Positions 1 through 10,324 are shown, counted from the first letter of the stretch. The stretch is 64,000 bases of DNA from Bacteroidetes bacterium GWF2_33_38 (GCA_001769505.1 MEOF01000062.1:1-64000), one strand, 5' to 3'. Notes: generated from the letters alone by a model not told the origin. Translations and numbers: made by a program.

Positions 1-152
1 TAAAATATAGATTAAAAAATCTATCGAATATTTCATTCCTAAATCTTTATCAAAATGTTATATATGAGATGGCTCCGCCAGTAAAATCTAACGGATTAAA
101 CCCATATTCGATATAAACTTTAATGTGTAGATTAAGTATGAAATAATAGGGT

Positions 153-304
153 TTATACCGAATAATTTTTTAGAGAAAATTTCAAATAGTTCGACCACGT
201 AGTGGTCGAACTATTTATAGCTGTACAATCCTGCTATAAACATTCGACTCCTTTGGAGTCATACAAATCTTTAAATTTAGCATATAATTTCTTATTCGGT
301 ATAA
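153..304. repeat. Candidate mini-element: 13-bp inverted ends flanking two hairpins
   Basis: TTATACCGAATAA (153-165) and TTATTCGGTATAA (292-304); internal 15-bp-stem hairpin 184-216 and GACTCC-TTT-GGAGTC 246-260. Confidence 0.5.
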
Positions 305-319
305 TGTCTACTAATTAAA

Positions 320-1228
320 CTATTCTTTTGGTTGGTGAATATTTAATTCAAATGTTAATGTTACAATAGAAAAAAAACCACCATAGTCATAAAATGTTTC
401 CTGCTCAACATAAATGTATTTATTTCCTTTTCTTAATTTGTAATACCTTTCTAATCCTTCTGAATAATCTATCCCATAGCATTCTGTCCAACCTTCACCA
501 CAACATTTTTTTATAAACCCCGAAATTTCATTGAAAAAAGTATAATCTGAATTTTCAACATCTTTTTCAAATCTTGCTCTATAATAATGATGTGAGTCCC
601 AATTTACAGAACCTTTCTCAAAGGGAGGAAATGAAACATTTGCTTTCCAAGAATAATATTCGGCATCGTCACTGTATGAATCATATTCATACTTCTCGTA
701 TAATCCGGTGAAACAATCGTCAAGACCTGATGAAATTTTATTGAATATGGTACAATCTAACTGACTATTTTGAACAAGGTCTGAGTTATAAAAGTCGTTA
801 GATGAAGGATAACATCCCATATTAAACACTTCTTTTGTGTTAATAAATTCACCATTAAAATAAATACCTTGATGTGTTATTTCTCCAATTGAGTTATACA
901 TAATTCCAGGACCATCTTGTACTCCATCTTTCCAGTAACCTTTGTAAATACTCCCATCTTCATAATTGTAAATCCCAAATCCATTGTATTTATAATCCGC
1001 AAACTCGCCAATATATTTTTCTCCACTCGAATGATAATAAATTCCATGTCCGTCATATTTTCCATTTTTCCATAAACCGACATATTGGGTTCCGTCTTCA
1101 AACAAATAAGTTCCGTAACCGTTGGTGCAATTTCCATTATAGCCAACATTAATATCTGAAGAAGTTTGCGATTTCACAGTTCCTATTAAAACTATGCAAA
1201 CAAATAAGAGGAGTTGGAAATTTTTCAT
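320..1228 (-). CDS. MORN-repeat protein, secreted (signal peptide)
   Basis: ORF with N-terminal signal (MKNFQLLLFVCIVLIGTVKS) and repeated YxGxWKNGxxxGxGxxxxxxGxxYxGxF MORN motifs. Confidence 0.8.
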   Translation of the reverse strand: MKNFQLLLFVCIVLIGTVKSQTSSDINVGYNGNCTNGYGTYLFEDGTQYVGLWKNGKYDGHGIYYHSSGEKYIGEFADYKYNGFGIYNYEDGSIYKGYWKDGVQDGPGIMYNSIGEITHQGIYFNGEFINTKEVFNMGCYPSSNDFYNSDLVQNSQLDCTIFNKISSGLDDCFTGLYEKYEYDSYSDDAEYYSWKANVSFPPFEKGSVNWDSHHYYRARFEKDVENSDYTFFNEISGFIKKCCGEGWTECYGIDYSEGLERYYKLRKGNKYIYVEQETFYDYGGFFSIVTLTFELNIHQPKE

Positions 1229-1535
1229 AAATATGTTTTTTAGATTTTATTACCCTATTTATTAACAAAAATAAACAAAATACTCAAATGTTAAATATTT
1301 TAAAACTAATACTCAGTAATTGCTATCTAGTTTAAATTGAAATGCTTAAAAGTATATAGCTGAAAAAAATAAAATCTATTTTAATGATATTCGTAGAATA
1401 ATTTTTACCTTTATAATATAAAATTAAAAAACTTCTAAGTATAGATTATTAAAAAATATTTAACTTTGGTAAGAATGAATAAAAGTTAACAATAATTGAG
1501 CATTTTTTTTTAAATTTATAATACCATTAAAAACC

Positions 1536-2630
1536 ATGAAAAAAATAATTAAAATTAGTTTTGTAATACTAGGATTAATCATCTGTACAAACCTAACTGC
1601 ACAGACAAGTAAAGAATACAACGATAGCGGCGAAAAAGCATTTGGGGAGCAACGATATGAAGATGCATTCAATTTATTTGACAAAGCAGTAAAAGCAGAT
1701 AATAGTTTTGCTATTGGATATGGAAATCGCGGATATTTGTACTATATGTTTGGAGAGTATGAAAAAGCCCTTGCCGATCAAAACAAAGCGATTGAACTAG
1801 CTCCTGACACAGCTATACTTTGGATAAATAGGGGGCTATTATATATAGCAATGGGAAATTTTAATTCAGCCTTGTCAGATATCACAAAATACCTATCGTT
1901 TGCACCAAACGATGGAGGAGGTTATTTTTTTAGGGCTCAAGCTTTTGCAGGAAAGAATCTTTACGATAAAGCTATCGTAGATTTAAACAAAAGCATCGAG
2001 TTAGCTCCTACTCCCGAAGTTTTTGATATGAGAGGTCAAATGTACAAAAGACTTGAAAAATTTGATCTGGCTATTGCAGATTTTGATCAAGCCTTGGCTT
2101 TAAATCCCCAATTTACATCTGCCATTTTAAACAAAGCACAAGCCATGAACTCAGTTGGAAAAACTACCGAAGCAATCGAAATTATTAATAAAGCCATTGA
2201 TGCCGGCTATTTCACAGGAAATCCTTCAGGGTACTCACTCGTTGGAAATTTATATGGTAGCATTGGCAATTTTACAGAAGCTGTAAATAATTTTAGAAAA
2301 TGTGAAGCAGCTGGAAGCAAAGATGCTAACATGTATAATAACAAGGCTGCCTGCGAAATTGAATTAACTTTGTTGGACGATGCTCTTTCATCAATAAATA
2401 AATCATTGGAGTTTGAGCCAGGTGTTTTCAATTCGTATATGACTAGAGCAAATATTTATTACAGATTGGGAAAATTTGAAGCTGGTCTTCTAGATGCAGA
2501 GAAAGCTGTGAGCATGGAACCTGATAATCTTGGAGCTCTCAATGCAAAAGGTCTTTTCCTTTTAGATTTAGGCAGGAGAAGCGAAGCAGAAGCTGTAGGC
2601 AAAAGGATTGAAGAATTGCAAAATAAATAA
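1536..2630 (+). CDS. TPR-repeat protein, secreted
   Basis: Signal peptide plus multiple TPR units (e.g. YEKALADQNKAIELAPDTAILWINRGLLY). Confidence 0.85.
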   Translation: MKKIIKISFVILGLIICTNLTAQTSKEYNDSGEKAFGEQRYEDAFNLFDKAVKADNSFAIGYGNRGYLYYMFGEYEKALADQNKAIELAPDTAILWINRGLLYIAMGNFNSALSDITKYLSFAPNDGGGYFFRAQAFAGKNLYDKAIVDLNKSIELAPTPEVFDMRGQMYKRLEKFDLAIADFDQALALNPQFTSAILNKAQAMNSVGKTTEAIEIINKAIDAGYFTGNPSGYSLVGNLYGSIGNFTEAVNNFRKCEAAGSKDANMYNNKAACEIELTLLDDALSSINKSLEFEPGVFNSYMTRANIYYRLGKFEAGLLDAEKAVSMEPDNLGALNAKGLFLLDLGRRSEAEAVGKRIEELQNK

Positions 2631-2640
2631 AGTACTTCAA

Positions 2641-3534
2641 ATGAGCAAATTCATAATATACCTTGTTCTATCGTTATTATTAAATAACACAAGTTTTGCT
2701 CAATGCCTAAAAGGAGACTGCCAAAACGGAAACGGAAAATATGATTTTGGCTGGTGTGTTTACGAAGGACAATTTAAAAGTGGACTGATGCACGGTGTAG
2801 GTACAATAGATTATGGTGGTAACGAGAAGTTTACTGGCGAATTTACCGATGGCAAAGAAAATGGGAAAGGAATTCTTTACCATGCAGATGGAAGTTCCGA
2901 AAATGTAGAATTCAACATGGGAACACAAGTAAAGAAATCTACAACAGTATTCGTTGATATTGGAGAACCGATTGCTCCGACAAAAGGCTGCCTTGAAGGA
3001 GATTGTGTGAACGGTTACGGAACATACGTATATCCTGGCGGTAACAAATATGTAGGATATTTTAATAATTGTGCTCGTGAAGGGCATGGCACATGTTTTC
3101 TTGCAAATGGAGACCGTTTCGAGGGGTTATGCCACAATAACTACTACCTATCAGGAATATATTATTACTCAAACGGATATAAATTTAGGGGCAAATATGA
3201 TGATGAAGGATACGAATATAATGGAGCATATTACTCGCCAAAAGGAGATTCTATTGAAGTCAAAGACGGGAAAGAAATTATTCCTCCCCCTCCACCACCT
3301 CAACCCCAAACCATGCTTTGCCCTACTTGCAAAGGAAGTGGCCAAATAATTTCAGGAGGAGGCATGAGATACGGAAAAATCGAAAAAAATTACCTTATGG
3401 GACATACTGTTGACGATGTAACTAAAATTGGATCGTGGGGCGGAACTGTAACAAGTTATGGCGTTTCATGTAGTCCTGTAACATTTGAAACATGCCCTAC
3501 ATGCAATGGGTATAGGCTTGTCGAAAAAAAATAA
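2641..3534 (+). CDS. MORN-repeat protein with C-terminal DnaJ-like CxxCxGxG zinc motif
   Basis: ORF track starts at 2608; ATG at 2641 gives a signal peptide (MSKFIIYLVLSLLLNNTSFAQ). MORN repeats, then LCPTCKGSGQI...CPTCNGYRLV. Confidence 0.75.
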   Translation: MSKFIIYLVLSLLLNNTSFAQCLKGDCQNGNGKYDFGWCVYEGQFKSGLMHGVGTIDYGGNEKFTGEFTDGKENGKGILYHADGSSENVEFNMGTQVKKSTTVFVDIGEPIAPTKGCLEGDCVNGYGTYVYPGGNKYVGYFNNCAREGHGTCFLANGDRFEGLCHNNYYLSGIYYYSNGYKFRGKYDDEGYEYNGAYYSPKGDSIEVKDGKEIIPPPPPPQPQTMLCPTCKGSGQIISGGGMRYGKIEKNYLMGHTVDDVTKIGSWGGTVTSYGVSCSPVTFETCPTCNGYRLVEKK

Positions 3535-3671
3535 TGTCATTCAATAAAATGGGGTATGATTTAATCAATACTTCGGTTAATTTTTGTAAACCTCTGATTT
3601 TAAGAACTTTGCCAAAGCTTGAGTTGAATTGAAATATTGCTGATTATCAGCGTGTTATACTTTGGTTAAAA

Positions 3672-3690
3672 TCAACTTTGGCAAAGTTGA
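3672..3690. repeat. Short palindrome TCAACTTTG-G-CAAAGTTGA
   Basis: 9-bp arms read directly; related AACTTTGCCAAAG at 3606-3618. Confidence 0.7.
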
Positions 3691-3738
3691 ACGAACTATT
3701 GATTTAATACAATGAATTAAAAATTATCTCAATAAACT

Positions 3739-3774
3739 TTATCCCCCAGCTACCACCAGCCTCAGCCATGTGGT
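3739..3774. repeat. Hairpin-type GGTAGCTGGGGGAT dispersed element (copy 1, minus orientation)
   Basis: ttatcccccagctaccaccagcctcagccatgtggt; reverse complement aligns with 57292-57326 without gaps. Confidence 0.55.
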
Positions 3775-3902
3775 AAAAAAAAGAATAAAATTGAGTAATG
3801 AGCAGAAATTGTAAGATTCCGCCTTTGATGGTTTTATCACCAACAAACGAATGGATAGTTGAAATTTATATGAAAAAGAATATATTGAAAACGTGAAAAA
3901 AG

Positions 3903-3928
3903 ATGTTGGTGATAACACCAACATCGGG
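3903..3928. repeat. GTTGGTG-N4-CACCAAC hairpin repeat
   Basis: ATGTTGGTG-ATAA-CACCAACAT perfect 9-bp stem. Confidence 0.75.
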
Positions 3929-4189
3929 AAAAAACAAAAGTTTTAAAAACAGGAGTGATAAAAATATCCTTGTCATTATATATATAAGGATGTTTCATTC
4001 TTTCACAAATTTAATTTCGGGAATTATTGATTATAACTTCTTGCCTAAAATTAATTTTCAAATAACCAAATACTTAATTCTGAGTAATTATCACTTTTTA
4101 TAATCGAACTCAAGTTTTTACTATCTAAATTTTAACCGTCAATTAATAATTAAATTTCTTATTTTTGCTTTGAAAAGCTATAATATTAT

Positions 4190-6616
4190 ATGGACGAAAA
4201 AAGCAAAATCAGTTTCGACGACTTTAAGACAGAAGTGTTAAAAGATTATTACACTGCCGTATTGAGTCGCGAAATAAGCGTTATTGGACGCAAGGAGGTG
4301 CTTAACGGAAAAGCAAAGTTCGGAATTTTTGGCGATGGAAAAGAAATTGCTCAACTTGCAATGGCAAAGGTTTTTGAAAACGGCGATTTTCGTTCGGGAT
4401 ATTATCGCGATCAAACTTTTATGTTGGCAGCCGAAATGATGACCGCAAAAGAAATTTTTGCACAATTGTATGGCGATACATCGTTGAAAAACAATCCCTC
4501 TAACGGAGGAAGGTTAATGAATAATCATTTTGCTACACGTAGTTTAAACGAAGACGGTTCATGGAAAAAAATTGTGAATCAAAAAAACTCATCGCCCGAC
4601 ATTTCTCCTACGGCAGGGCAGATGCCTCGTTTACTTGGATTGGCATCGGCTTCAAGAATTTATCGCAATATGTCAATAGAAAGTAAGCAAGCTGATTTTA
4701 GTAATTTTACACGAAATGGAAACGAAGTTGCTTTTGGAACCATTGGCGATGCAAGTACGTCAGAAGGTCATTTTTTCGAAACGATGAATGCTGCCGGAGT
4801 TATGCAAGTTCCTTTAGCTATGTCGGTCTGGGACGATGGTTGGGGAATTTCGGTTTCAAAAAAATATCAAACCACTAAGCAAAGTATTTCCGAATTGCTC
4901 AAAGGACTTAAAAGAGATGAGCGGTCAGATGGTTTTTTAATTTATAAGGCAAAAGGTTGGGATTATCCCGAATTGTGCAAAATATATAAAGAGGGCGTTT
5001 CGATTTGTCGCGAGCAACATATTCCGGTATTGTTTCACATCGAAGAAATGACTCAACCCAACGGTCATTCCACTTCCGGTTCGCACGAGCGATATAAGTC
5101 GAAAGAACGACTGAATTGGGAAACGGAATTCGATCCAATCAGTAAAATGCGTGAATGGCTTATCGAAACCCATATCGCTAATAATACAGAACTAGATAAC
5201 ATCGAAAACAAAGCAAAAACAGAAGCCTTGCAAGCCAAAAAAGATGCTTGGAATGATTTTCAAAATCCTATTAAAGAAGAAAAGACCGAATTATTGAATC
5301 TTATTAATAGCGAATTTTCGTGTGGTGCTTGTCCTAAGCAAGATAAGATTGATTATATTGTAAATGAATTACAGAAAATTCAAACTCCAATTAGAAAAGA
5401 TAATTTTAGTTCGGCAAAAAAAATTCTTCGATATGTTTGCCAAACCTGCGGAGTTGAAAAACCATTAAAAAAAGGCTTGGCTAATTGGCTAAGCGAAAAA
5501 TATAACGAAAACGCAGATAGATACAGTAGTCATTTATACAGTAAAAGCGAAAATTCAGCCTTGAAAGTTGTCGCAATTCCTGCAGCATTTTCAGAAAATT
5601 CGGCACATGTCCAAGGTCGTGAGATTATTCGCGATAACTTCGATATATTATTTTCAACATATCCAGAATTATTAACCTTTGGCGAAGATTCTGGGCGATT
5701 AGGTGATGTAAATCAAGGACTGGAAGGTTTACAAGAAAAATACGGCGAAAACAGAATATTTGATACCGGAATACGCGAAGCGACCATTCTAGGACAAGCA
5801 ATTGGATTAGCTTTGCGAGGATTTAGACCGATTGCCGAAATACAATATTTCGATTATTTATTGTATGCATTGCAAACCATGAGCGACGATTTGGCAACTA
5901 TGCTATATCGTACCAAAGGAGGGCAAAAAGCTCCTGTGATTATTCGTACTCGAGGACACCGCCTCGAAGGAGTTTGGCACTCAGGTTCGCCATTGAGTAT
6001 GGTCATAAATTCGATTCGTGGAATTTATGTTTGTGTTCCCCGAAACATGAATCAAGCTGCTGGATTTTACAATACTTTGTTAAAATCTGACGATACTGCA
6101 CTGGTTGTTGAACCGTTAAATGGGTATAGAGTTAAAGAAAAACGACCAGACAACATTGGTGAATATTGTATACAGCTGGGTGTGCCAGAAATTTTGAACG
6201 AAGGAACAGATATTGCCATTGTAACTTATGGTTCGTGCGTTCGTATTGCTCAAGATGCGGTTATTCAGCTTAGCGAATTTAATATTTCGTGCGAGTTGAT
6301 TGACGTACAAACCTTACTTCCGTTTGATATTAATCACACAATTTTGCAGTCGATAAAGAAAACAAATAAAGTGTTATTTTTTGACGAAGATGTTCCCGGG
6401 GGAGCGACTGCTTTTATGATGCAAAAGGTATTGGAAGAGCAAAAGGCATTTCAATATCTCGATTCGGCTCCGCGAACACTAACTGCAAAAGAACATCGTC
6501 CGGCTTATACAACCGATGGCGATTATTTTTCAAATCCGAATGCTGAAGATGTTTTCGAACGAGTTTACGAAATAATGAACGAATATAATCCAACGAAATA
6601 TCCAAAAATATACTAG
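4190..6616 (+). CDS. Fused alpha+beta 2-oxoacid dehydrogenase E1 component
   Basis: 808 aa; N-half E1-alpha-like (GDASTSEGHFFETMNAAGV), C-half transketolase-like E1-beta (GQAIGLALRGFRPIAEIQYFDYL). Confidence 0.85.
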   Translation: MDEKSKISFDDFKTEVLKDYYTAVLSREISVIGRKEVLNGKAKFGIFGDGKEIAQLAMAKVFENGDFRSGYYRDQTFMLAAEMMTAKEIFAQLYGDTSLKNNPSNGGRLMNNHFATRSLNEDGSWKKIVNQKNSSPDISPTAGQMPRLLGLASASRIYRNMSIESKQADFSNFTRNGNEVAFGTIGDASTSEGHFFETMNAAGVMQVPLAMSVWDDGWGISVSKKYQTTKQSISELLKGLKRDERSDGFLIYKAKGWDYPELCKIYKEGVSICREQHIPVLFHIEEMTQPNGHSTSGSHERYKSKERLNWETEFDPISKMREWLIETHIANNTELDNIENKAKTEALQAKKDAWNDFQNPIKEEKTELLNLINSEFSCGACPKQDKIDYIVNELQKIQTPIRKDNFSSAKKILRYVCQTCGVEKPLKKGLANWLSEKYNENADRYSSHLYSKSENSALKVVAIPAAFSENSAHVQGREIIRDNFDILFSTYPELLTFGEDSGRLGDVNQGLEGLQEKYGENRIFDTGIREATILGQAIGLALRGFRPIAEIQYFDYLLYALQTMSDDLATMLYRTKGGQKAPVIIRTRGHRLEGVWHSGSPLSMVINSIRGIYVCVPRNMNQAAGFYNTLLKSDDTALVVEPLNGYRVKEKRPDNIGEYCIQLGVPEILNEGTDIAIVTYGSCVRIAQDAVIQLSEFNISCELIDVQTLLPFDINHTILQSIKKTNKVLFFDEDVPGGATAFMMQKVLEEQKAFQYLDSAPRTLTAKEHRPAYTTDGDYFSNPNAEDVFERVYEIMNEYNPTKYPKIY

Positions 6617-6781
6617 AAAAGCGGAGAAATTTAGCAATAAATAAGGGGCTGATTTTTCATAGGAAATTCGGAATGATAAAATGTTAAGAATAAAATGTTA
6701 AAAACTCAATCTTATGACTTCTAACATCTAACTTCTATTTCTTAACTTTACAAACTTGAAATTTTTTTAACTCTACTAGCG

Positions 6782-7843
6782 ATGGCTACAAAAAAGAAAA
6801 ATAATAAAAAACAAATTATCAGGATTATTCTCATTTTCTTTCTTATTCTCATTGCTTCTGCAGCTTTTTTTTCGTACGATTCGTATAAAAAAATTTATGC
6901 TCCCAATGTTGTTCTTAAAAACTCATCTGACAAATTTTTGTATGTAAAAACAGGCTATGAATTCAACGATTTAGTGAATCTCTTGTATGAAAAAAACCTT
7001 ATAAATAATCGAAGTTCATTTGAATGGGTTTCCGAGTTAAAAGAATTTTCAGTGGTTAAGCCTGGAAGATATCGATTAAGAGACGGAATGAGTAATAACG
7101 AACTCATAAATTTGCTTCGTTCGGGAAATCAAGAACCGATAAATGTTACGTTTACAAACATTAGAACTAAGGCTCAATTAGCCGGAAGGCTTGGTCGAAA
7201 AATAGAAGCTGATTCGTTATCGATAATCTCATTGCTCACAGATTCTGATTTTTGCTCAAAATATGGATTTACAACGAATACAGTAATGACGATGTTTATC
7301 CCAAATACCTACGAATTTTTTTGGAATACTTCTGCCGAAGAGTTTTTTGCCCGAATGGCTGAAGAATACAAAGCCTTTTGGACCGACGAACGAAAACAAA
7401 AAGCAAATAATATAGGGCTGAGCCAGTCTGATGTTTCGATTTTGGCTTCAATTGTTGAACTTGAATCGCAAAAAAAGGACGAACGTCCGATTATTGCTGG
7501 AGTATATATGAATAGACTTAAACGAAATATGCTTTTACAGGCTGATCCCACAGTAATTTATGCCGTAGGCGATTTTACAATTAATCGAGTATTGAAAGTC
7601 CATTTGCAATACGATTCGCCATATAATACATATAAATATTTAGGTTTACCTCCTGGACCAATCTATTTTCCTTCTATTTCGGCAATCGATGCTGTTTTAA
7701 ACTACGAAAAGCATAGTTATATTTATTTCTGTGCAAAAGAAGATTTTTCGGGTTATCACAATTTTGCTGAAACGATGGCTCAGCATTCAGTTAATGCTCG
7801 AAAATTTCAAAAAGCATTAAACAAACGAAACATAATGAAATAA
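6782..7843 (+). CDS. mltG: Endolytic transglycosylase MltG
   Basis: N-terminal TM; SIVELESQKKDERPIIAGVYMNRL...LLQADPTVIYA...YNTYKYLGLPPGPI typical of the YceG/MltG family. Confidence 0.9.
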   Translation: MATKKKNNKKQIIRIILIFFLILIASAAFFSYDSYKKIYAPNVVLKNSSDKFLYVKTGYEFNDLVNLLYEKNLINNRSSFEWVSELKEFSVVKPGRYRLRDGMSNNELINLLRSGNQEPINVTFTNIRTKAQLAGRLGRKIEADSLSIISLLTDSDFCSKYGFTTNTVMTMFIPNTYEFFWNTSAEEFFARMAEEYKAFWTDERKQKANNIGLSQSDVSILASIVELESQKKDERPIIAGVYMNRLKRNMLLQADPTVIYAVGDFTINRVLKVHLQYDSPYNTYKYLGLPPGPIYFPSISAIDAVLNYEKHSYIYFCAKEDFSGYHNFAETMAQHSVNARKFQKALNKRNIMK

Positions 7844-8016
7844 ATATGTAGGGTTAATATTGTTATGATTTCCTTTAAAAATCGGAAGCGATAATCCTTT
7901 TTTGTGGTCTTGCATGTTCAAATGATGCTTTCTCCCTTCGTTGAGATTATCGCCAGCGAAATAAATATTTTTTTGAAGTTAATGGGAAAAATTCCAACGA
8001 GAGAGCTAATGTTTTT

Positions 8017-8706
8017 TTAACCCAATTCACTAATTTTCCTCAGACTGTCTTTTTGCAGCAGTTCCATTTCTCCATTATTATCTGATATTAGTCCACTTTC
8101 TTTGAAATCTTTTAATGCTCTTACTACGCTCATTACTGATAATCCGGTAAATTCAGCAATATCTTTTCTTGTCAACGACAAGTGAAATTTATCAGAATAA
8201 TAAATGTATTTTGCTAAGAACAAAAGTGTCTCAGCAATTCTACCATTAATTTGTTTTTGAGTTAACGAAAATATTTTATCGAAGTGATAAAACGTACATT
8301 TGGTCATGGTTGAAATAATAGAAGCCGCGAATTCTCCATTTGTTTTGACAAGGTTTTCAATTGTTTTTTTATCAATTGCACAAACTGTTGTATCTTCAAC
8401 GGCAGCCACTGAATACTGTAAAAAATCATCTCGAAATAATGATGGCAAACCAATTAGAGTTCCTTTGGGATATAAACTTAAAATTAAATTATCTTTTTCA
8501 TTAATCTCTTTATAAACTTTAGTTAAACCTTTTTGTACAAATAAAATGTGAGTTACGAAAGAACCTTGTTTAGCTATAACCTCTCCTTTTTTATACCGCA
8601 ACTCAACCCTTTTGGGCGAAATATTATCAAGTTCATCGACAGAAAGTTGTCTAAAACATGACGATTTGTTTTCACAAGCTAAACAAATATGTTCTGAGGT
8701 ACTCAT
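8017..8706 (-). CDS. FNR/CRP-family regulator with FNR-type cysteines
   Basis: cNMP-binding-like fold and C-terminal HTH (LTRKDIAEFTGLSVMSVVRALKDFKESGLI); N-terminal CLACENKSSC (CX2CX5C) plus a central TTVCAI cysteine. Confidence 0.85.
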   Translation of the reverse strand: MSTSEHICLACENKSSCFRQLSVDELDNISPKRVELRYKKGEVIAKQGSFVTHILFVQKGLTKVYKEINEKDNLILSLYPKGTLIGLPSLFRDDFLQYSVAAVEDTTVCAIDKKTIENLVKTNGEFAASIISTMTKCTFYHFDKIFSLTQKQINGRIAETLLFLAKYIYYSDKFHLSLTRKDIAEFTGLSVMSVVRALKDFKESGLISDNNGEMELLQKDSLRKISELG

Positions 8707-8715
8707 CTTTACTGG

Positions 8716-8733
8716 TTTATAAATATTTATAAA
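8716..8733. promoter_or_regulatory. 18-bp perfect palindrome just upstream of the FNR-family gene; candidate operator
   Basis: TTTATAAATATTTATAAA is its own reverse complement, 10 bp from the start codon. Confidence 0.35.
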
Positions 8734-8937
8734 TCAAAACATTAATAAAATAAACTAACAAAAATCTATTCATCTATTAACATAAATCTATTTTGTAATA
8801 TATAAAAAACGACTTATAGGTCTTCTAATTTATAATGCAAATATATCTAATAAAACGATGTTTTCAAAAGTTATAAATTAACATATCTATATCTTTATCA
8901 TTATAAAATTTTACAAAAAAATTAAATAATATTAATC

Positions 8938-9435
8938 TTGATGAAAGCTAAAAATGTAATAGTTGCTTTTGTAGTAATGATGATTTCATGGCTTTTGCTA
9001 AATTGGTCGTTCAATCCAATAATTCTAGTTGTTGGCGTAATTTTATCACTTGCAATAAGTGTTATTTTTTGTGGCAAATGCAGTGTTTTTGAGGGAATAA
9101 AAATAACACCGAAAGCTTTTTTATACACGTTTATTTATTTGTTTGTTTTTATTCGAGAATTAATTAAAGCAAATATTGATGTTACCAAAAGAGTTTTATC
9201 GCCCACCTTACCCATTAATCCTGGAATTGTTAAAATAAAAACAAATTTGAAATCGAAGATGGCGAGATTAATATTGGCCAACTCAATTACATTAACGCCT
9301 GGAACATTCACAGTACATATCGAAGGAGACTTTTTTTACATCCATTGGATTAGTGTAGAAGCGAAAAATATAGAGGAAGCAACTCAAAAAATAGCAGATA
9401 CTTTTGAAAACATATTGAAAGAATTATATGATTAA
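8938..9435 (+). CDS. Na+/H+ antiporter subunit E (Mrp/Mnh/MbhA-like)
   Basis: 165 aa; MrpE-like membrane protein (SITLTPGTFTVHIEGDFFYIHWI), first gene of the operon. Confidence 0.85.
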   Translation: MMKAKNVIVAFVVMMISWLLLNWSFNPIILVVGVILSLAISVIFCGKCSVFEGIKITPKAFLYTFIYLFVFIRELIKANIDVTKRVLSPTLPINPGIVKIKTNLKSKMARLILANSITLTPGTFTVHIEGDFFYIHWISVEAKNIEEATQKIADTFENILKELYD

Positions 9436-9694
9436 TACAGATTTTATAATATATGTAGCGGTAGCAATTTTACTCATTGCTATGTTTTTGAATATGCTAC
9501 GTTTTATTAAAGGACCAACACTAGTTGATAAAATTATTGCCTTCGATGTTTTATCAATATCAGGGCTTGTTTTGATTGGTATTTTAGCAATTTTATCAAA
9601 TCGAATGATATATATTGATGTTGCAATTGTTTATGGACTATTGAGTTTTATGGGAGTTATTGTAGTTGCAAAATATATTCAGAAAGGATTATAA
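9428..9694 (+). CDS. Mrp antiporter subunit F (MbhB-like)
   Basis: 88 aa, three TM; RFIKGPTLVDKIIAFDVLS; overlaps upstream gene by 8 nt. Confidence 0.85.
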   Translation: MINTDFIIYVAVAILLIAMFLNMLRFIKGPTLVDKIIAFDVLSISGLVLIGILAILSNRMIYIDVAIVYGLLSFMGVIVVAKYIQKGL

Positions 9695-9696
9695 TT

Positions 9697-10074
9697 ATGG
9701 ATATAATAAAATTAATAGGTGGGATTTTTCTTTTAGGCGGTTCTTTGTCCTTGTTGGTCTCAGCAATTGGGCTTTTAAGAATGCCTGATGTTTATAACAG
9801 AGTACAAGTTGGAACCAAAGCTTCAACTTTTGGAGCAATTGTATCCTTTGTTGGAATAGCATTGTTAAAATATGAACATTGGTTTACCGGCGAAAATTGG
9901 TTAGGAAGAGCAGCTATTTTAATAATATTTATTTACATCACTAATCCGGTGTCATCACATGTTTTAATGAGGGCAGCGTATTTTATGAAAGTTCCTCTTT
10001 CAAAAATCACTAGTACTGACGTGCTAAGAGACGATTTAAATAATAATGTTATAAAAGAGCCAAAAAATGAATAG
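9697..10074 (+). CDS. Mrp antiporter subunit G (MbhC-like)
   Basis: 125 aa; IGLLRMPDVYNRVQVGTKASTFGA is MrpG-like. Confidence 0.85.
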   Translation: MDIIKLIGGIFLLGGSLSLLVSAIGLLRMPDVYNRVQVGTKASTFGAIVSFVGIALLKYEHWFTGENWLGRAAILIIFIYITNPVSSHVLMRAAYFMKVPLSKITSTDVLRDDLNNNVIKEPKNE

Positions 10075-10324
10075 AGAATTTTTATATATCGTATTAACCA
10101 TTTTTTTGGGAGTAGCGTCCATCGTACTTTCATTTATTTCGATACACAGCAAAAAGCTTTCTCTAGCAGTTATTGCAGTAGGAGTAGTTAGTTTGTTTGC
10201 TTCGATTTTGTTTTTATTAATGTCTGCACCAGATGTTGCTATGACAGAAGCTGCCATTGGAAGTGGATTAACAACCTTAATTTTCTTTTATGTTTTAAAT
10301 AAAATTAAAAAGTCAGATGCTTAA
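10067..10324 (+). CDS. DUF4040/MbhD-like subunit (MrpA C-terminal module)
   Basis: 85 aa; MSAPDVAMTEAAIGSGLTTLIF; overlaps both neighbours by 8 nt. Confidence 0.8.
   Translation: MNREFLYIVLTIFLGVASIVLSFISIHSKKLSLAVIAVGVVSLFASILFLLMSAPDVAMTEAAIGSGLTTLIFFYVLNKIKKSDA

Noticed and set aside
2707-3087. 126-aa minus-strand ORF
   Set aside because: Antisense shadow of the MORN gene; no recognisable domain.
3739-4103. ORFs of 61 and 66 aa
   Set aside because: They overlap palindromic repeats and have no signal, domain or plausible context.
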